Positions 44,538 through 51,985 of a DNA stretch of 64,000 nt are shown here, one piece after another. A model generated the notes under the pieces. The model saw only the letters and a program-made list of their open reading frames with translations. It had not been told where the DNA came from and did no database searches. The first letter of the stretch is position 1. Each line of letters opens with the position of its first letter. This stretch comes from Ralstonia sp. UNC404CL21Col (GTDB taxonomy: Bacteria; Pseudomonadota; Gammaproteobacteria; Burkholderiales; Burkholderiaceae): positions 1 to 64,000 of the forward strand of contig NZ_JIBE01000010.1 of assembly GCF_000620465.1 (NCBI RefSeq), given 5' to 3'. Made by a program: the position numbers and the translations under genes.

Positions 44538-45053
44538 TCACTCCGGCCGAGGCGGCGGCTCTCCGCGCTTGCGGTAACTCGGGATATCCGGCGAACCGGC
44601 GGGCGGCGGGTTCTGCTTCAGATCGGCGATGAGCGCGTTCATTTCGCCAATCTCCTTCACCTGCGCCCGAATGATTCCGTCCGCCAGCTTGCGTACGCGC
44701 GGGTCTTTAATGTGCGCGCGCTCACTGGTCATGATGGCGATGGAGTGGTGAGGAATCATCGCCTGCATGTACGACACATCCCCAACCGTCTGCTGGCTCC
44801 GAACCAGCCACAGCGCGCCGCAGAACACGGCCGCACTCACAAACAGGATCGCGACGTTCGCGGTGGCCTTGGCGTACATGCCCCACATGAACACGAGCAT
44901 GATGGCGCTCATTGCCGCCCCCATGATCAGCGCCATCCACATGCGTGTCTGACTGAATAGAACGTGCTCAATCTCGTAGGTGTTCAAGTACATCAGACCG
45001 AACATGACGACCGTGGACACCACGATCATTGCTCCGAAACGGGCGTAGCTCAT
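44538..45053 (-). CDS. DUF305-containing membrane protein
   Basis: A 171-residue protein with about three N-terminal transmembrane helices (MIVVSTVVMFGLMYLNTY, LIMGAAMSAIMLVFMWGMY, VAILFVSAAVFCGALWLV) and a C-terminal DUF305 part containing the PHHSIAIMTSERAHIKDPRV motif. DUF305 proteins often occur with copper or other metal-resistance genes; the role is not established. No such genes are next to it. Confidence 0.85.
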   Translation of the reverse strand: MSYARFGAMIVVSTVVMFGLMYLNTYEIEHVLFSQTRMWMALIMGAAMSAIMLVFMWGMYAKATANVAILFVSAAVFCGALWLVRSQQTVGDVSYMQAMIPHHSIAIMTSERAHIKDPRVRKLADGIIRAQVKEIGEMNALIADLKQNPPPAGSPDIPSYRKRGEPPPRPE

Positions 45054-45212
45054 CTGTTGCCCCCGCGCGTTGAACGAGTTGGCGGGGCGCGGTCATTGGT
45101 CATTGGCCCCGGACCATGCAGGCGCAGCATGCGGTATGCCTGTCGGGAGCGTGTGTTGGGCAGCGCACCGAGCTATCGGATAGCCCACCGCCGTCATGCG
45201 GGCGAACGCCTC

Positions 45213-45545
45213 TTATGCCTCTTCAAACAGGCGGAGCGCCATCAGGCCATGTCCCATTGTTGCGCCGGCTCGAACCGCTGCTGCAATTGAAATCAACTCT
45301 GCGAGTTCTTCAGCAGTAGCGCCGGCCTTTTTGGCTGCCTTCGTATGGACATCAAGACAGTACGAACACTGCGTAGTCAGCGCAACGGCGAGCGAGATGA
45401 ACTCCCTGACCTTGGGCGGAATCAAACCACCAGCGCGCTTCGCGGCATGATCGAAGGCCATAAAAGCATTGCCTTCTTCTTTCGCAAGGGCAAGAAGCTT
45501 TGGAATGTTCTGGAAGTCTTTGGGCGACTGGTATTCACTCATCAT
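45213..45545 (-). CDS. Carboxymuconolactone-decarboxylase / AhpD-like protein
   Basis: A 110-residue AhpD-like protein with CSYCLDVHTKAAKKAGAT, whose CxxC and His form a redox-active centre in hydroperoxide-reducing members. It may detoxify peroxides or signal to the sigma factor that precedes it. It starts 19 bp after the ECF sigma factor stop on the same strand, so they form one operon. Confidence 0.85.
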   Translation of the reverse strand: MMSEYQSPKDFQNIPKLLALAKEEGNAFMAFDHAAKRAGGLIPPKVREFISLAVALTTQCSYCLDVHTKAAKKAGATAEELAELISIAAAVRAGATMGHGLMALRLFEEA

Positions 45546-45564
45546 TCATGCCTGCTGTTTTGGA

Positions 45565-46122
45565 TTACCGCTCATTTTCCGAATCCATTGCCGAATTCCA
45601 GTAGCCGCTTGCGACAAGTTTCTCGCGCACCATGGATCGGGCACGATGCAGTCGGCTCTTGACGGCTTCAACGGTCACGCCTAGCTCGGCCGCCACCTCC
45701 GGCGCCGTCAGTCCATCAACATCGCGCAAGATGAGAACCACGCGATAGTTCTGAGGAAGCGTCTGGATTGCGGTGGTGAGATCCGTTCGCAAATCTCTTG
45801 GGATCATCGGTGCCTGAACAGCATCCAAATCGGCCTCGTACAAGGGAATGGACGCTTTTCCCCTTGTAAAGAATCGGTAGCATTCCCTTTCGACGATACG
45901 GAATAGCCAGCTCGCAAACGCTGCCGCTGTGCGTAGCGCGCCAATTTTTCGATACACCCGCCATAAAGCGATCTGCACCGCGTCTTCAGCGTCCTCGCTA
46001 TTCGTGCACGTTCGTCTCGCAAACCGCTTTAGATCGGGCTGACACACTGCCAGCAGCCGAGCGATTGCTGCCTCGTTACCGGCGCAAGCCGCCTCAATAA
46101 GCTCATCAGAAGCACGGATCAT
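45565..46122 (-). CDS. ECF-type RNA polymerase sigma factor
   Basis: A 185-residue extracytoplasmic-function sigma factor. Region 2 (CTNSEDAEDAVQIALWRVYRK, FASWLFRIVERECYR) and region 4 (LPQNYRVVLILRDVDGLTAPEVAAELGVTVEAVKSRLHRAR) are clear. It has no C-terminal SnoaL-like extension, so it is not the ECF41 group, though it is linked to a CMD-family gene like that group. No anti-sigma gene is adjacent. Its operon partners are a DUF2892 membrane protein (upstream, 1 bp apart) and the AhpD-like protein. Confidence 0.92.
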   Translation of the reverse strand: MIRASDELIEAACAGNEAAIARLLAVCQPDLKRFARRTCTNSEDAEDAVQIALWRVYRKIGALRTAAAFASWLFRIVERECYRFFTRGKASIPLYEADLDAVQAPMIPRDLRTDLTTAIQTLPQNYRVVLILRDVDGLTAPEVAAELGVTVEAVKSRLHRARSMVREKLVASGYWNSAMDSENER

Positions 46123-46123
46123 T

Positions 46124-46333
46124 TCAGTTCTTTATTGGCGTTCTTCCAACAAGCGCACAGGCCGGACAAAAGCCGACAATTGCTGTGCCTGCCAGAATCG
46201 CTGCAGTCGCGTAGCCGGCAATCATGCCCCACGGCGTGGGCGCCAGCGTTGCTGTAGCGACGGCTGTGCAGAGCCCAAGGGAAGCGCGAATCAATCGCTC
46301 GGGGGTGGGCAGATTCCGCTTGAGATAGAACAT
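46124..46333 (-). CDS. DUF2892 membrane protein
   Basis: A 69-residue protein with two transmembrane segments, of the DUF2892 family: an N-terminal NLPTPERLIRASLGLC and a C-terminal GFCPACALVG with Cys. Members are inner membrane proteins, sometimes fused to rhodaneses. AAGGA precedes the ATG. It is the first gene of the sigma factor operon, and being membrane-bound with Cys might be its redox sensor; this is inference. Confidence 0.8.
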   Translation of the reverse strand: MFYLKRNLPTPERLIRASLGLCTAVATATLAPTPWGMIAGYATAAILAGTAIVGFCPACALVGRTPIKN

Positions 46334-46646
46334 ATGGACACATCCTTCTGTTGTGCTGGTGACGGCTTCATAGAGGCACCGTCAGCGCAAAAGGATTCTT
46401 TTTTTTCTACGTATTTCGGGACTGGGGGACCACGTACAGCCCCTGGGCACCTCTCGCGATCGCCTCTGACGGTGATCGCGTATGTGCCGGACTCTCAGCG
46501 GCCGCATGTTGGCCGCGAACACCGGGCGCCGTGAGGGAATCCGTCGCACAAAGCCACTACAATAGCGCCCCTTTCGCCGGTGGCCCCCGCTCCTGATATC
46601 CCGTGCAGGCGCATGCCTCCAGCTGCACACCAGAAGCCACAATCCT
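46334..46646. other. Divergent promoter region before sigma operon and yegD
   Basis: No gene is seen. On the minus strand an inverted repeat TGACGG-N13-CCGTCA (46360-46384) precedes the DUF2892 gene. The CGTCA half resembles the -10 element of several ECF promoters, which would make the operon autoregulated. The yegD side has no clear signal. Confidence 0.35.
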
Positions 46647-47900
46647 ATGATGTCAAACGCCTGCGGCGTCGATTTCGGCACGTCCAACTCCACCGTCGGC
46701 TGGCTGAGACCGGACGCACCCACCCTGCTGCCGCTCGAAGACGGCAAGGCAACGCTGCCTTCCGTCATCTTCTTTCACGCCGAAGACCCGACGGTCAGCT
46801 ACGGCCGTGCCGCGCTGGCCGACTATCTTGCCGGCTACGAAGGCCGCCTGATGCGCTCGCTCAAAAGCCTGCTCGGCACCTCGATGATGGACGACAGCAC
46901 CGAGGTCATGGGCCAGGCCATGCCCTTCCGCAAGCTGCTGGCGCATTTCATTGGCGAACTCAAGCGGCGCGCCGAGCATGCCGCCGGCCATGAATTCCGC
47001 CGCGCCGTGCTGGGCCGCCCGGTGTTCTTCATCGACGAAGATCCCAAGGCCGACCGGCTTGCCGAAGACACGCTGGCGGACATCGCGCGCGACGCCGGCT
47101 TTGACGAGATCGCCTTCCAGTACGAGCCCATCGCCGCCGCGTTCGACTACGAGGCCGGCATCAGCGGTGAAGAACTTGTGCTGGTGGCCGACATTGGCGG
47201 CGGTACGTCGGACTTCTCGCTCGTGCGCCTGTCGCCCGACCGCGCGAAACGCCTTGACCGCCGCGACGACATCCTCGCCAACGGCGGCGTTCACATCGGT
47301 GGCACCGACTTCGACCGCGCCTTGAGCCTGGCCAGCGTGATGCCGCTACTGGGCCTGAACAGCACGCTGCGCAACGGCAAGGCAATGCCGTCCGGCCAGT
47401 ATTTCGACCTGGCGAGCTGGCACACCATCAACCACGTGTACACGCGCAAGGCGTGGACGGTGGTGATGGACAACTACCGAGATGCCGCCGACACCGAAAA
47501 ACTCGACCGCCTCATCCGCCTGATCCGCGAGCGCGCCGGCCACTGGCTGGCCATCCAGGTGGAAGCCGCGAAGATCGCGCTGTCGGACGCCCCGGTGGCG
47601 GAGATCGACCTGCACCGCATCGCGCCCGAGCTGGAGCAGCCCGTCACGCGCGAAGACTTCGACCAGTCGATTGGGAAGCTGGTCGGCAAGACGGTGTCCA
47701 CGGTGCAGGCGATGCTGAAAACGGCGGGCGTTGCAGCGGAAGCGGTCGATACCATTCTCTTTGCCGGCGGCTCCAGCGGGGTGCCGTTGCTGCGCGAGCA
47801 ACTGGCGCAAGTGCTGCCGTCGGCGCGGCGCGTCGAGGGCGACCTGTTCGGCGGGATCGGTTCTGGCCTGGCGCGCGATGCGGCGCGCAAGTTTGGCTGA
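46647..47900 (+). CDS. yegD: Hsp70-family protein YegD
   Basis: A 417-residue DnaK-like ATPase without the substrate-binding half. Nucleotide-binding motifs: CGVDFGTSNSTVGW, LVADIGGGTSDFSLV and ILFAGGSSGVPLLREQL. The YegD-specific inserts and length match E. coli YegD (450). Its role is not established; it may act as a chaperone. Start may be 46647 or 46650 (ATGATG). Shine-Dalgarno is weak. Next gene, an FMN reductase, follows by 91 bp. Confidence 0.9.
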   Translation: MMSNACGVDFGTSNSTVGWLRPDAPTLLPLEDGKATLPSVIFFHAEDPTVSYGRAALADYLAGYEGRLMRSLKSLLGTSMMDDSTEVMGQAMPFRKLLAHFIGELKRRAEHAAGHEFRRAVLGRPVFFIDEDPKADRLAEDTLADIARDAGFDEIAFQYEPIAAAFDYEAGISGEELVLVADIGGGTSDFSLVRLSPDRAKRLDRRDDILANGGVHIGGTDFDRALSLASVMPLLGLNSTLRNGKAMPSGQYFDLASWHTINHVYTRKAWTVVMDNYRDAADTEKLDRLIRLIRERAGHWLAIQVEAAKIALSDAPVAEIDLHRIAPELEQPVTREDFDQSIGKLVGKTVSTVQAMLKTAGVAAEAVDTILFAGGSSGVPLLREQLAQVLPSARRVEGDLFGGIGSGLARDAARKFG

Positions 47901-47991
47901 CGGATTGAAAGGCTGAGGGGCGGCGGGACGTTTCGAGCGTATCGAACCAGACAGCCAGGCGCGCGGCAGGATGTCTCTAAAGGAAAACCCG

Positions 47992-48558
47992 ATGAAGCTC
48001 CTCACCATCTCCGGCAGTGCCCGCCGCGATTCCGTCAACACGGCGCTACTGTTCGGCTTGCAAGACGTTGCCCCTACGGGCGTCGAGCTATTGGTATTCC
48101 ATCGCCTCGACACCTTGCCGGTCTTTTCCCCTGACCTGGAAGGGCAACAGACACCGGCCGAAGTGCTGGAATTCCTGGCACTCGTGTCCGGATGCGACGG
48201 CATCATTATTGCCAGCCCCGAATACGTTCGCGCTATTCCGGGAGGGCTCAAGAACGTCATCGATTGGATGGTCTCGCGATTCGAAGTCATCGGGAAACCC
48301 ATTGCGCTCGCACATGCATCCCATCGTGGCGACGACATGCTCACATCGCTCCGGCTGGTGCTGTCCACTGTCAGCGATCAATTTCTCGAAGACGTGTTTT
48401 TGCGCATCCCGTTGATTGGAAAAACGCCAGACGAAATCAAAACCCTGTTGAAGCGGCCCGAGCGGCAAACCGAAATGCGCGGATTTCTGTCCGCCTTCGT
48501 GGCGGCGATTCATGCTCGGGAGACAGCTTCAACAGCCAACGCCCAACTGCCACTCTGA
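47992..48558 (+). CDS. NADPH-dependent FMN reductase
   Basis: A 188-residue flavodoxin-like reductase: MKLLTISGSARRDSVNTALL binds the FMN phosphate, and SPEYVRAIPGGLKNVIDWM is the characteristic motif. It reduces flavin or quinones using NADPH, typically in stress protection. AAGGA before 47992 sets the start; an in-frame ATG at 47971 is less likely. Confidence 0.9.
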   Translation: MKLLTISGSARRDSVNTALLFGLQDVAPTGVELLVFHRLDTLPVFSPDLEGQQTPAEVLEFLALVSGCDGIIIASPEYVRAIPGGLKNVIDWMVSRFEVIGKPIALAHASHRGDDMLTSLRLVLSTVSDQFLEDVFLRIPLIGKTPDEIKTLLKRPERQTEMRGFLSAFVAAIHARETASTANAQLPL

Positions 48559-48604
48559 CCAGCTCAGGCATTCCCGCCCGTCACGGGAATGCGTCAATCT
48601 GTTG

Positions 48605-48973
48605 TTATTGCCTGTAGCCCCGCCGCTCTATGGCAGCTAATACATCCCACGTCTGCGGATCGACATCGCGGCCCCCGAGCGACATCGATACGTACGCATC
48701 AATCGCATCCATAAAGCCTTTGATAAAAGCCGGCGGGAATGCGTGTGCGGAGAGGTGTTGAAGCTCCTCACGCAGCATGCCCGGACGGCATTGGCCGTGG
48801 CTGCGCATGGCGGCGCGTGTGCGCCTGAGATACGCCTGCGCTGCGATTGCGCCGTTCAGGTAAGTACGGTTCTTGGTGAGCCTGCCTGTGTCGGATGACG
48901 TGGGCGGCGGGCTGGGTGATGCGGGTGGAGATGGGTAAGACGCGGGGCGGTGCCCGCTTGGACCATTTGGCAT
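48605..48973 (-). CDS. Small protein downstream of C4-like RNA
   Basis: A 122-residue protein of unknown family: a Pro/Ser-rich start, then helical NGAIAAQAYLRRTRAAMRS and FPPAFIKGFMDAIDAYVSM. Its GGAGG ribosome binding site is inside a perfect 7-bp hairpin, 4 bp before the ATG. In phages such as P1 the C4 antisense RNA represses a gene (ant/icd) at the same position. This gene has the position of that target, but its sequence does not look like known Icd or antirepressor proteins. Confidence 0.6.
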   Translation of the reverse strand: MPNGPSGHRPASYPSPPASPSPPPTSSDTGRLTKNRTYLNGAIAAQAYLRRTRAAMRSHGQCRPGMLREELQHLSAHAFPPAFIKGFMDAIDAYVSMSLGGRDVDPQTWDVLAAIERRGYRQ

Positions 48974-48976
48974 AGA

Positions 48977-48998
48977 GCCTCCAGAGGTGGTTGGAGGC
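48977..48998 (-). promoter_or_regulatory. Shine-Dalgarno-masking hairpin
   Basis: On the minus strand GCCTCCA-N8-TGGAGGC, with the second arm containing the GGAGG of the gene at 48605-48973. Formation would hide the ribosome binding site. Confidence 0.65.
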
Positions 48999-49040
48999 CC
49001 GGCAACTCATCGCCAGACGAGGTGGCGGGCCTGACGGCGG

Positions 49041-49165
49041 GGCTGGCGAACCGGCTCTCTGGAGCACCGGCAGACCTTGCGGTCTCCCCACCCGGCCCGC
49101 CGTAGTGCGTGCGTGGGTGTGCGGAGCCGATGCGCGAAGCATCGTCTCTCCAGAGCCACCAGTGC
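49041..49165 (-). ncRNA. C4-antisense-RNA-like structured leader
   Basis: A strongly structured minus-strand RNA upstream of the 48605-48973 gene. Visible helices: CGATGC-TTCGC-GCATCG (49128-49144); AGACC-GCAA-GGTCT (49072-49085) with a GNRA loop, inside an outer CCGG/CCGG pair; and a 10-bp closing stem between 49053-49064 and 49148-49157. CTCCAGAG (49064-49057) is complementary to CTCTGGAG (48986-48979), which overlaps the Shine-Dalgarno of the downstream gene. The frame through it reads HARTTAGRVGRPQGLPV, a string I recall from phage leaders at C4/icd loci. In P1 and P7, C4 RNA represses ant/icd by such pairing. Boundaries are estimated. Confidence 0.6.
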
Positions 49166-49266
49166 AGGTCGCCAAACCCGGCTGCCGTTGGTGCAGCAGC
49201 GGAAGGGATTATAGCGATGGGGCCAGCGCCAAAAGTTGGATTCTTGATTCGCAGGCAGCGACGGTC

Positions 49267-49532
49267 GTAAGGTCACGCTCCACCCTCAAACAGCGGCGCT
49301 TCACCCTCGAAGAGTGGAACGCGAGGGTCAAACACTGGTGTTTCACTGTTTGAGGGTCGAACGTCAGTGTCAAACAGTGGAATTCGACCCTTTGAGGGTC
49401 GCGTTTGAGCCTCAAACACTCGAACTTCACTGTCTGAGGGTCACGTTCCACCGTCTGAAGGTCGAGCGTTAGTGTCAGAGCGTCGAATTCGACAGTCCGA
49501 GGCTCGCGCTTCACGCTCCAACATTCGAGCGG
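49267..49532. repeat. 21-bp degenerate tandem repeat array, about 12 units
   Basis: Units of exactly 21 bp can be phased, e.g. tgagggtcgaacgtcagtgt-c (49351), tgagggtcgcgtttgagcct-c (49393), tgagggtcacgttccaccgt-c (49435), alternating with aaacac/aaacag units (49288, 49330, 49372, 49414). Consensus roughly tgagggtcgaacttcactgtc. No spacer sequence separates units, so it is not a CRISPR. A minus-strand open frame of 101 residues with a 7/14-residue period is a by-product. Confidence 0.8.
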
Positions 49533-49673
49533 CCTGAGCGGGCTTGCTCACCCCATGTGCGGGCGCTTTCCGTCAAAAGTTGTGTACAGCATTGCGATAC
49601 GCCGCAGCGGTAGCCAACCTCACCGCGTTGTGCCAATCGGCATGACGTTGATATCCGCATTAGAAGGAACGCA

Positions 49674-50147
49674 ATGTCTCAGAACTTGATCTCGTTTCAA
49701 CCCAGCGCCACCGACCTGACCGCCATTGACGGTGCGCTCAAGACACTGGAAGAAAAGCTCGCGGGCCTGATTGGCTTGTCAGTCGAGCAGCGCAGCACGC
49801 TCATGAAGATGGGCGACAAGTCCGAAGCGTTTTGCCGCCAGGCAGTGGAACTGCTGAGCAACAACCCCGGCGTGCTTCCTGCCAATTTCAACCTGCAGGA
49901 AATGCGACGTGACTTGGTGGGCTTTGACACCCTGCGCCCTCGCCTCGCCCGCCTGGAGAAGTTGTTGGAACGGATGCAGGATTCGCAACTGGCGATAGGC
50001 AGTGACCTGATGACGGCCGCGCTGGAGGGTTACACGTACCTGAAGGTTGCGGGTAAGGGCGAAGGGTTGGAATCCGCGCGACGGACGTTGTCGGCGCGGT
50101 TTAGCCGGGGGCCACGGAAGAAGGTAGAAGAGGTGGCCGGGGAGTGA
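49674..50147 (+). CDS. Conserved hypothetical helical protein
   Basis: A 157-residue, mainly helical, soluble protein. LTAIDGALKTLEEKLAGLIGL, MGDKSEAFCRQAVELLSNNP and ALEGYTYLKVAGKGEGLESAR are blocks I recall from a widespread uncharacterised family found in variable regions of proteobacterial genomes. A basic tail (FSRGPRKKV) is present. AAGGAA precedes the ATG. A terminator follows. Function unknown. Confidence 0.75.
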   Translation: MSQNLISFQPSATDLTAIDGALKTLEEKLAGLIGLSVEQRSTLMKMGDKSEAFCRQAVELLSNNPGVLPANFNLQEMRRDLVGFDTLRPRLARLEKLLERMQDSQLAIGSDLMTAALEGYTYLKVAGKGEGLESARRTLSARFSRGPRKKVEEVAGE

Positions 50148-50180
50148 GGTGAGGGGCTGCTGATGGTGGCCTAGATTTGG

Positions 50181-50216
50181 AAAAGCCCGCGATGCTGAGA
50201 GGCTCGTGGGCTTTTT
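50181..50216. terminator. Rho-independent terminator
   Basis: AAAAGCCC(G)CGA / TCG(T)GGGCTTTTT with an 11-nt loop and a five-T run, 33 bp after the stop of the hypothetical gene. Confidence 0.85.
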
Positions 50217-50614
50217 GTTGGGCGTTGTATGTGAAACTCTGGCCGCGACTTGATGGGCGAACGTCGACCGAATAACGACAATAAATCCGGGGGGCTAAAC
50301 GCCCGCTCAAGACAAGCTTCGTCGGATGAGGTCGGTAACACTTATCGATGCAACACCAGCAGTCCTCGACCGGTCGCTAATAGCCGAGCGTGGTACTTGC
50401 CGCGAAGCGATCCATCACTCGTTTGTAGCGAACGGTCTAGGCCGGCTAAGCCATTCCGCCAGTTCTGGTCGAGCGCTTCAGCGGATACCCGTCCTCATTA
50501 ATGTCCGGTTGAAACGGCAACTCTTGGTTACTACGATACGAAAGCGCTCCTTGGGGAGTGCTGGGCTATTCGCGAAGTTATTGCTGTCTTCTACTAGGGA
50601 AACTGGGGGCGAGA
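50217..50614. other. Low-GC gap, no gene seen
   Basis: About 400 bp with visibly lower GC than the rest of the window. Short open frames lack ribosome binding sites and family signatures. I see no repeat or clear promoter. Confidence 0.5.
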
Positions 50615-50848
50615 ATGGCGTACTACAAAAATGGAAACTATCTGGCGCAGCAATATGGAGCGGAATTTGATGTTTTGCATGCGCCGGGCGCGTTGACCCC
50701 ACACTCGGGAATCTATCGATGTGAGGGCTGTGGTGGCAGTGCAGTATCGACTCTCGGGAATGCACTGCCGCCGCAAAATCACCATCAACATCAATACGGT
50801 CAAGGGCCAGTTCAATGGCGCCTCGTTGTCAAAGCGCACTGGCGTTGA
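50615..50848 (+). CDS. Small Cys/His protein, zinc-ribbon-like
   Basis: A 77-residue protein: MAYYKNGNYLAQQYGAEFDV, a Pro-rich link with HSGIYRCEGCGG, then NALPPQNHHQHQYGQGPVQW. I recall this HSGIYRCxxCG...LPPQNHHQH pattern from small uncharacterised bacterial proteins. The CxxC plus the His cluster suggests one metal ion. It sits in the accessory stretch, 275 bp from the TIR gene that faces it. Confidence 0.75.
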   Translation: MAYYKNGNYLAQQYGAEFDVLHAPGALTPHSGIYRCEGCGGSAVSTLGNALPPQNHHQHQYGQGPVQWRLVVKAHWR

Positions 50849-50942
50849 TATTGACCGTGAATATCTCGCTGCATGACCGGGAGCAGCGCAACCAGCGTTC
50901 TTTCTGTTGAGCAGTGCTGTCGATGATGTGGCAGGCACGACC

Positions 50943-50971
50943 GCCCGTGCCCCTGCTCAAGGGGCACGGGC
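50943..50971 (+). terminator. Strong 11-bp hairpin
   Basis: GCCCGTGCCCC-N7-GGGGCACGGGC followed by TTTA, 94 bp after the small Cys/His gene. The stem is strong but the T-run is short; it may end that transcript. Confidence 0.6.
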
Positions 50972-51123
50972 TTTAGCGGTTACCGTTTTCTATTTATCAA
51001 TTGCGAGAGGCCAGAAGCAGGCAGTCCGCTCCATTGACCGGTGTCTCCATCGACCCCTAAGACTGCTGCTCACCTACTCAAAGCGGGCCCTATCACGTCT
51101 AGCGTCTATGCAAAACCAACAAG

Positions 51124-51828
51124 CTAGGGCGTAACTAGCTCTGCAAGTTTGGCCGCGACGTTCGCCATAGAATCCTCTGCAGTGCTCAGTCCGCTTCTTG
51201 ATCCGAGCAGGGGGCTCACATCACGTAGAGCTTCATACGTCGTTCCATGCACGATGGGAACGAGCAGATCCCTGGCCAAGAGGGCGGAAAGCTCTTTATC
51301 AGCGATACCCTCTCCGCGGACGCGGCTCAACAGCGCTGGGGTTACCAGGACAATCCCAACTCGCGACTTCGCTAATCCCTTATCGATTTCGCGTAGCAGC
51401 GGCGTACCTAGAGCAACGTCCTTTTCGCTGAACCAAACCGAGACACCAAGCGACTCAAGCAGATCATGCAGCTCCTTGGCGGCACCTTTCCGGTCATCCC
51501 ATGCATGACAGAGAAAAACGTCCCGTAGATCAGGCAGGGTTGCTCGTTTCTCGAAGTTTTCGCGTACAGGCGTCAGCGTGCGCACTTCGGCCGGCGTGTA
51601 GACCACTGACGAACTCCCTCGCGACCATCGCGGCCTTACGTTTCCGCTCGACCCGCCAGCGCTGCTCCGGCCGCTTCCGCCAGTCCCCGCCGACGAGTAG
51701 GGGGAGGAGTACGGCGAGGGCGAATATGAATATGACCGGTAGCCGCTATAGCGGCCACCACATGCGGGGCAATCTGCTGCCGCAGCTGCAGAGCGATGGC
51801 CGCGTACCGGTGCTGTGCATCTAGCCAT
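51124..51828 (-). CDS. TIR-domain protein with N-terminal zinc-ribbon-like segment
   Basis: A 234-residue protein. Residues 1-30 have Cys in MARCTAPVRGHR and DCPACGGRYSG, like a small zinc ribbon; a Ser/Tyr/Gly-rich low-complexity linker follows to about residue 70; then RTLTPVRENFEKRATLPDLR leads to a TIR domain: DVFLCHAWDD (box 1), VSVWFSEKDVALG with a Glu close to the NADase position of SARM1-type TIRs, and IVLVTPALLSR. TIR proteins in bacteria commonly degrade or cyclise NAD in antiphage defence. The start at 51828 has AAGGA. No other defence gene is adjacent, so partner or trigger is unknown. Confidence 0.85.
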   Translation of the reverse strand: MARCTAPVRGHRSAAAAADCPACGGRYSGYRSYSYSPSPYSSPYSSAGTGGSGRSSAGGSSGNVRPRWSRGSSSVVYTPAEVRTLTPVRENFEKRATLPDLRDVFLCHAWDDRKGAAKELHDLLESLGVSVWFSEKDVALGTPLLREIDKGLAKSRVGIVLVTPALLSRVRGEGIADKELSALLARDLLVPIVHGTTYEALRDVSPLLGSRSGLSTAEDSMANVAAKLAELVTP

Positions 51829-51985
51829 GTCGTTATCCTTTTTCAAGTAGAGAGGTAAACCAACATTGGTAGCGAGAATCCATCCGACTGTTCATTTCGG
51901 AGCAGTCTAGCTTTGTAGAGAATGGCTCGAAATGACGAAAGTCACGCCGACATTCATCCTTCGATAGCTGTCCTTAACTGCTGCA

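Noticed and set aside
48768..49175. 135-residue minus-strand frame through the structured leader
   Set aside because: Its phage-like string is best explained by the conserved RNA; no ribosome binding site and it runs into the real gene in another frame.
49209..49514. 101-residue repetitive frame in the 21-bp array
   Set aside because: It arises because 21 is a multiple of three; no start signal.
49267..49532. CRISPR array
   Set aside because: Units are contiguous and degenerate with no unique spacers and no cas genes.
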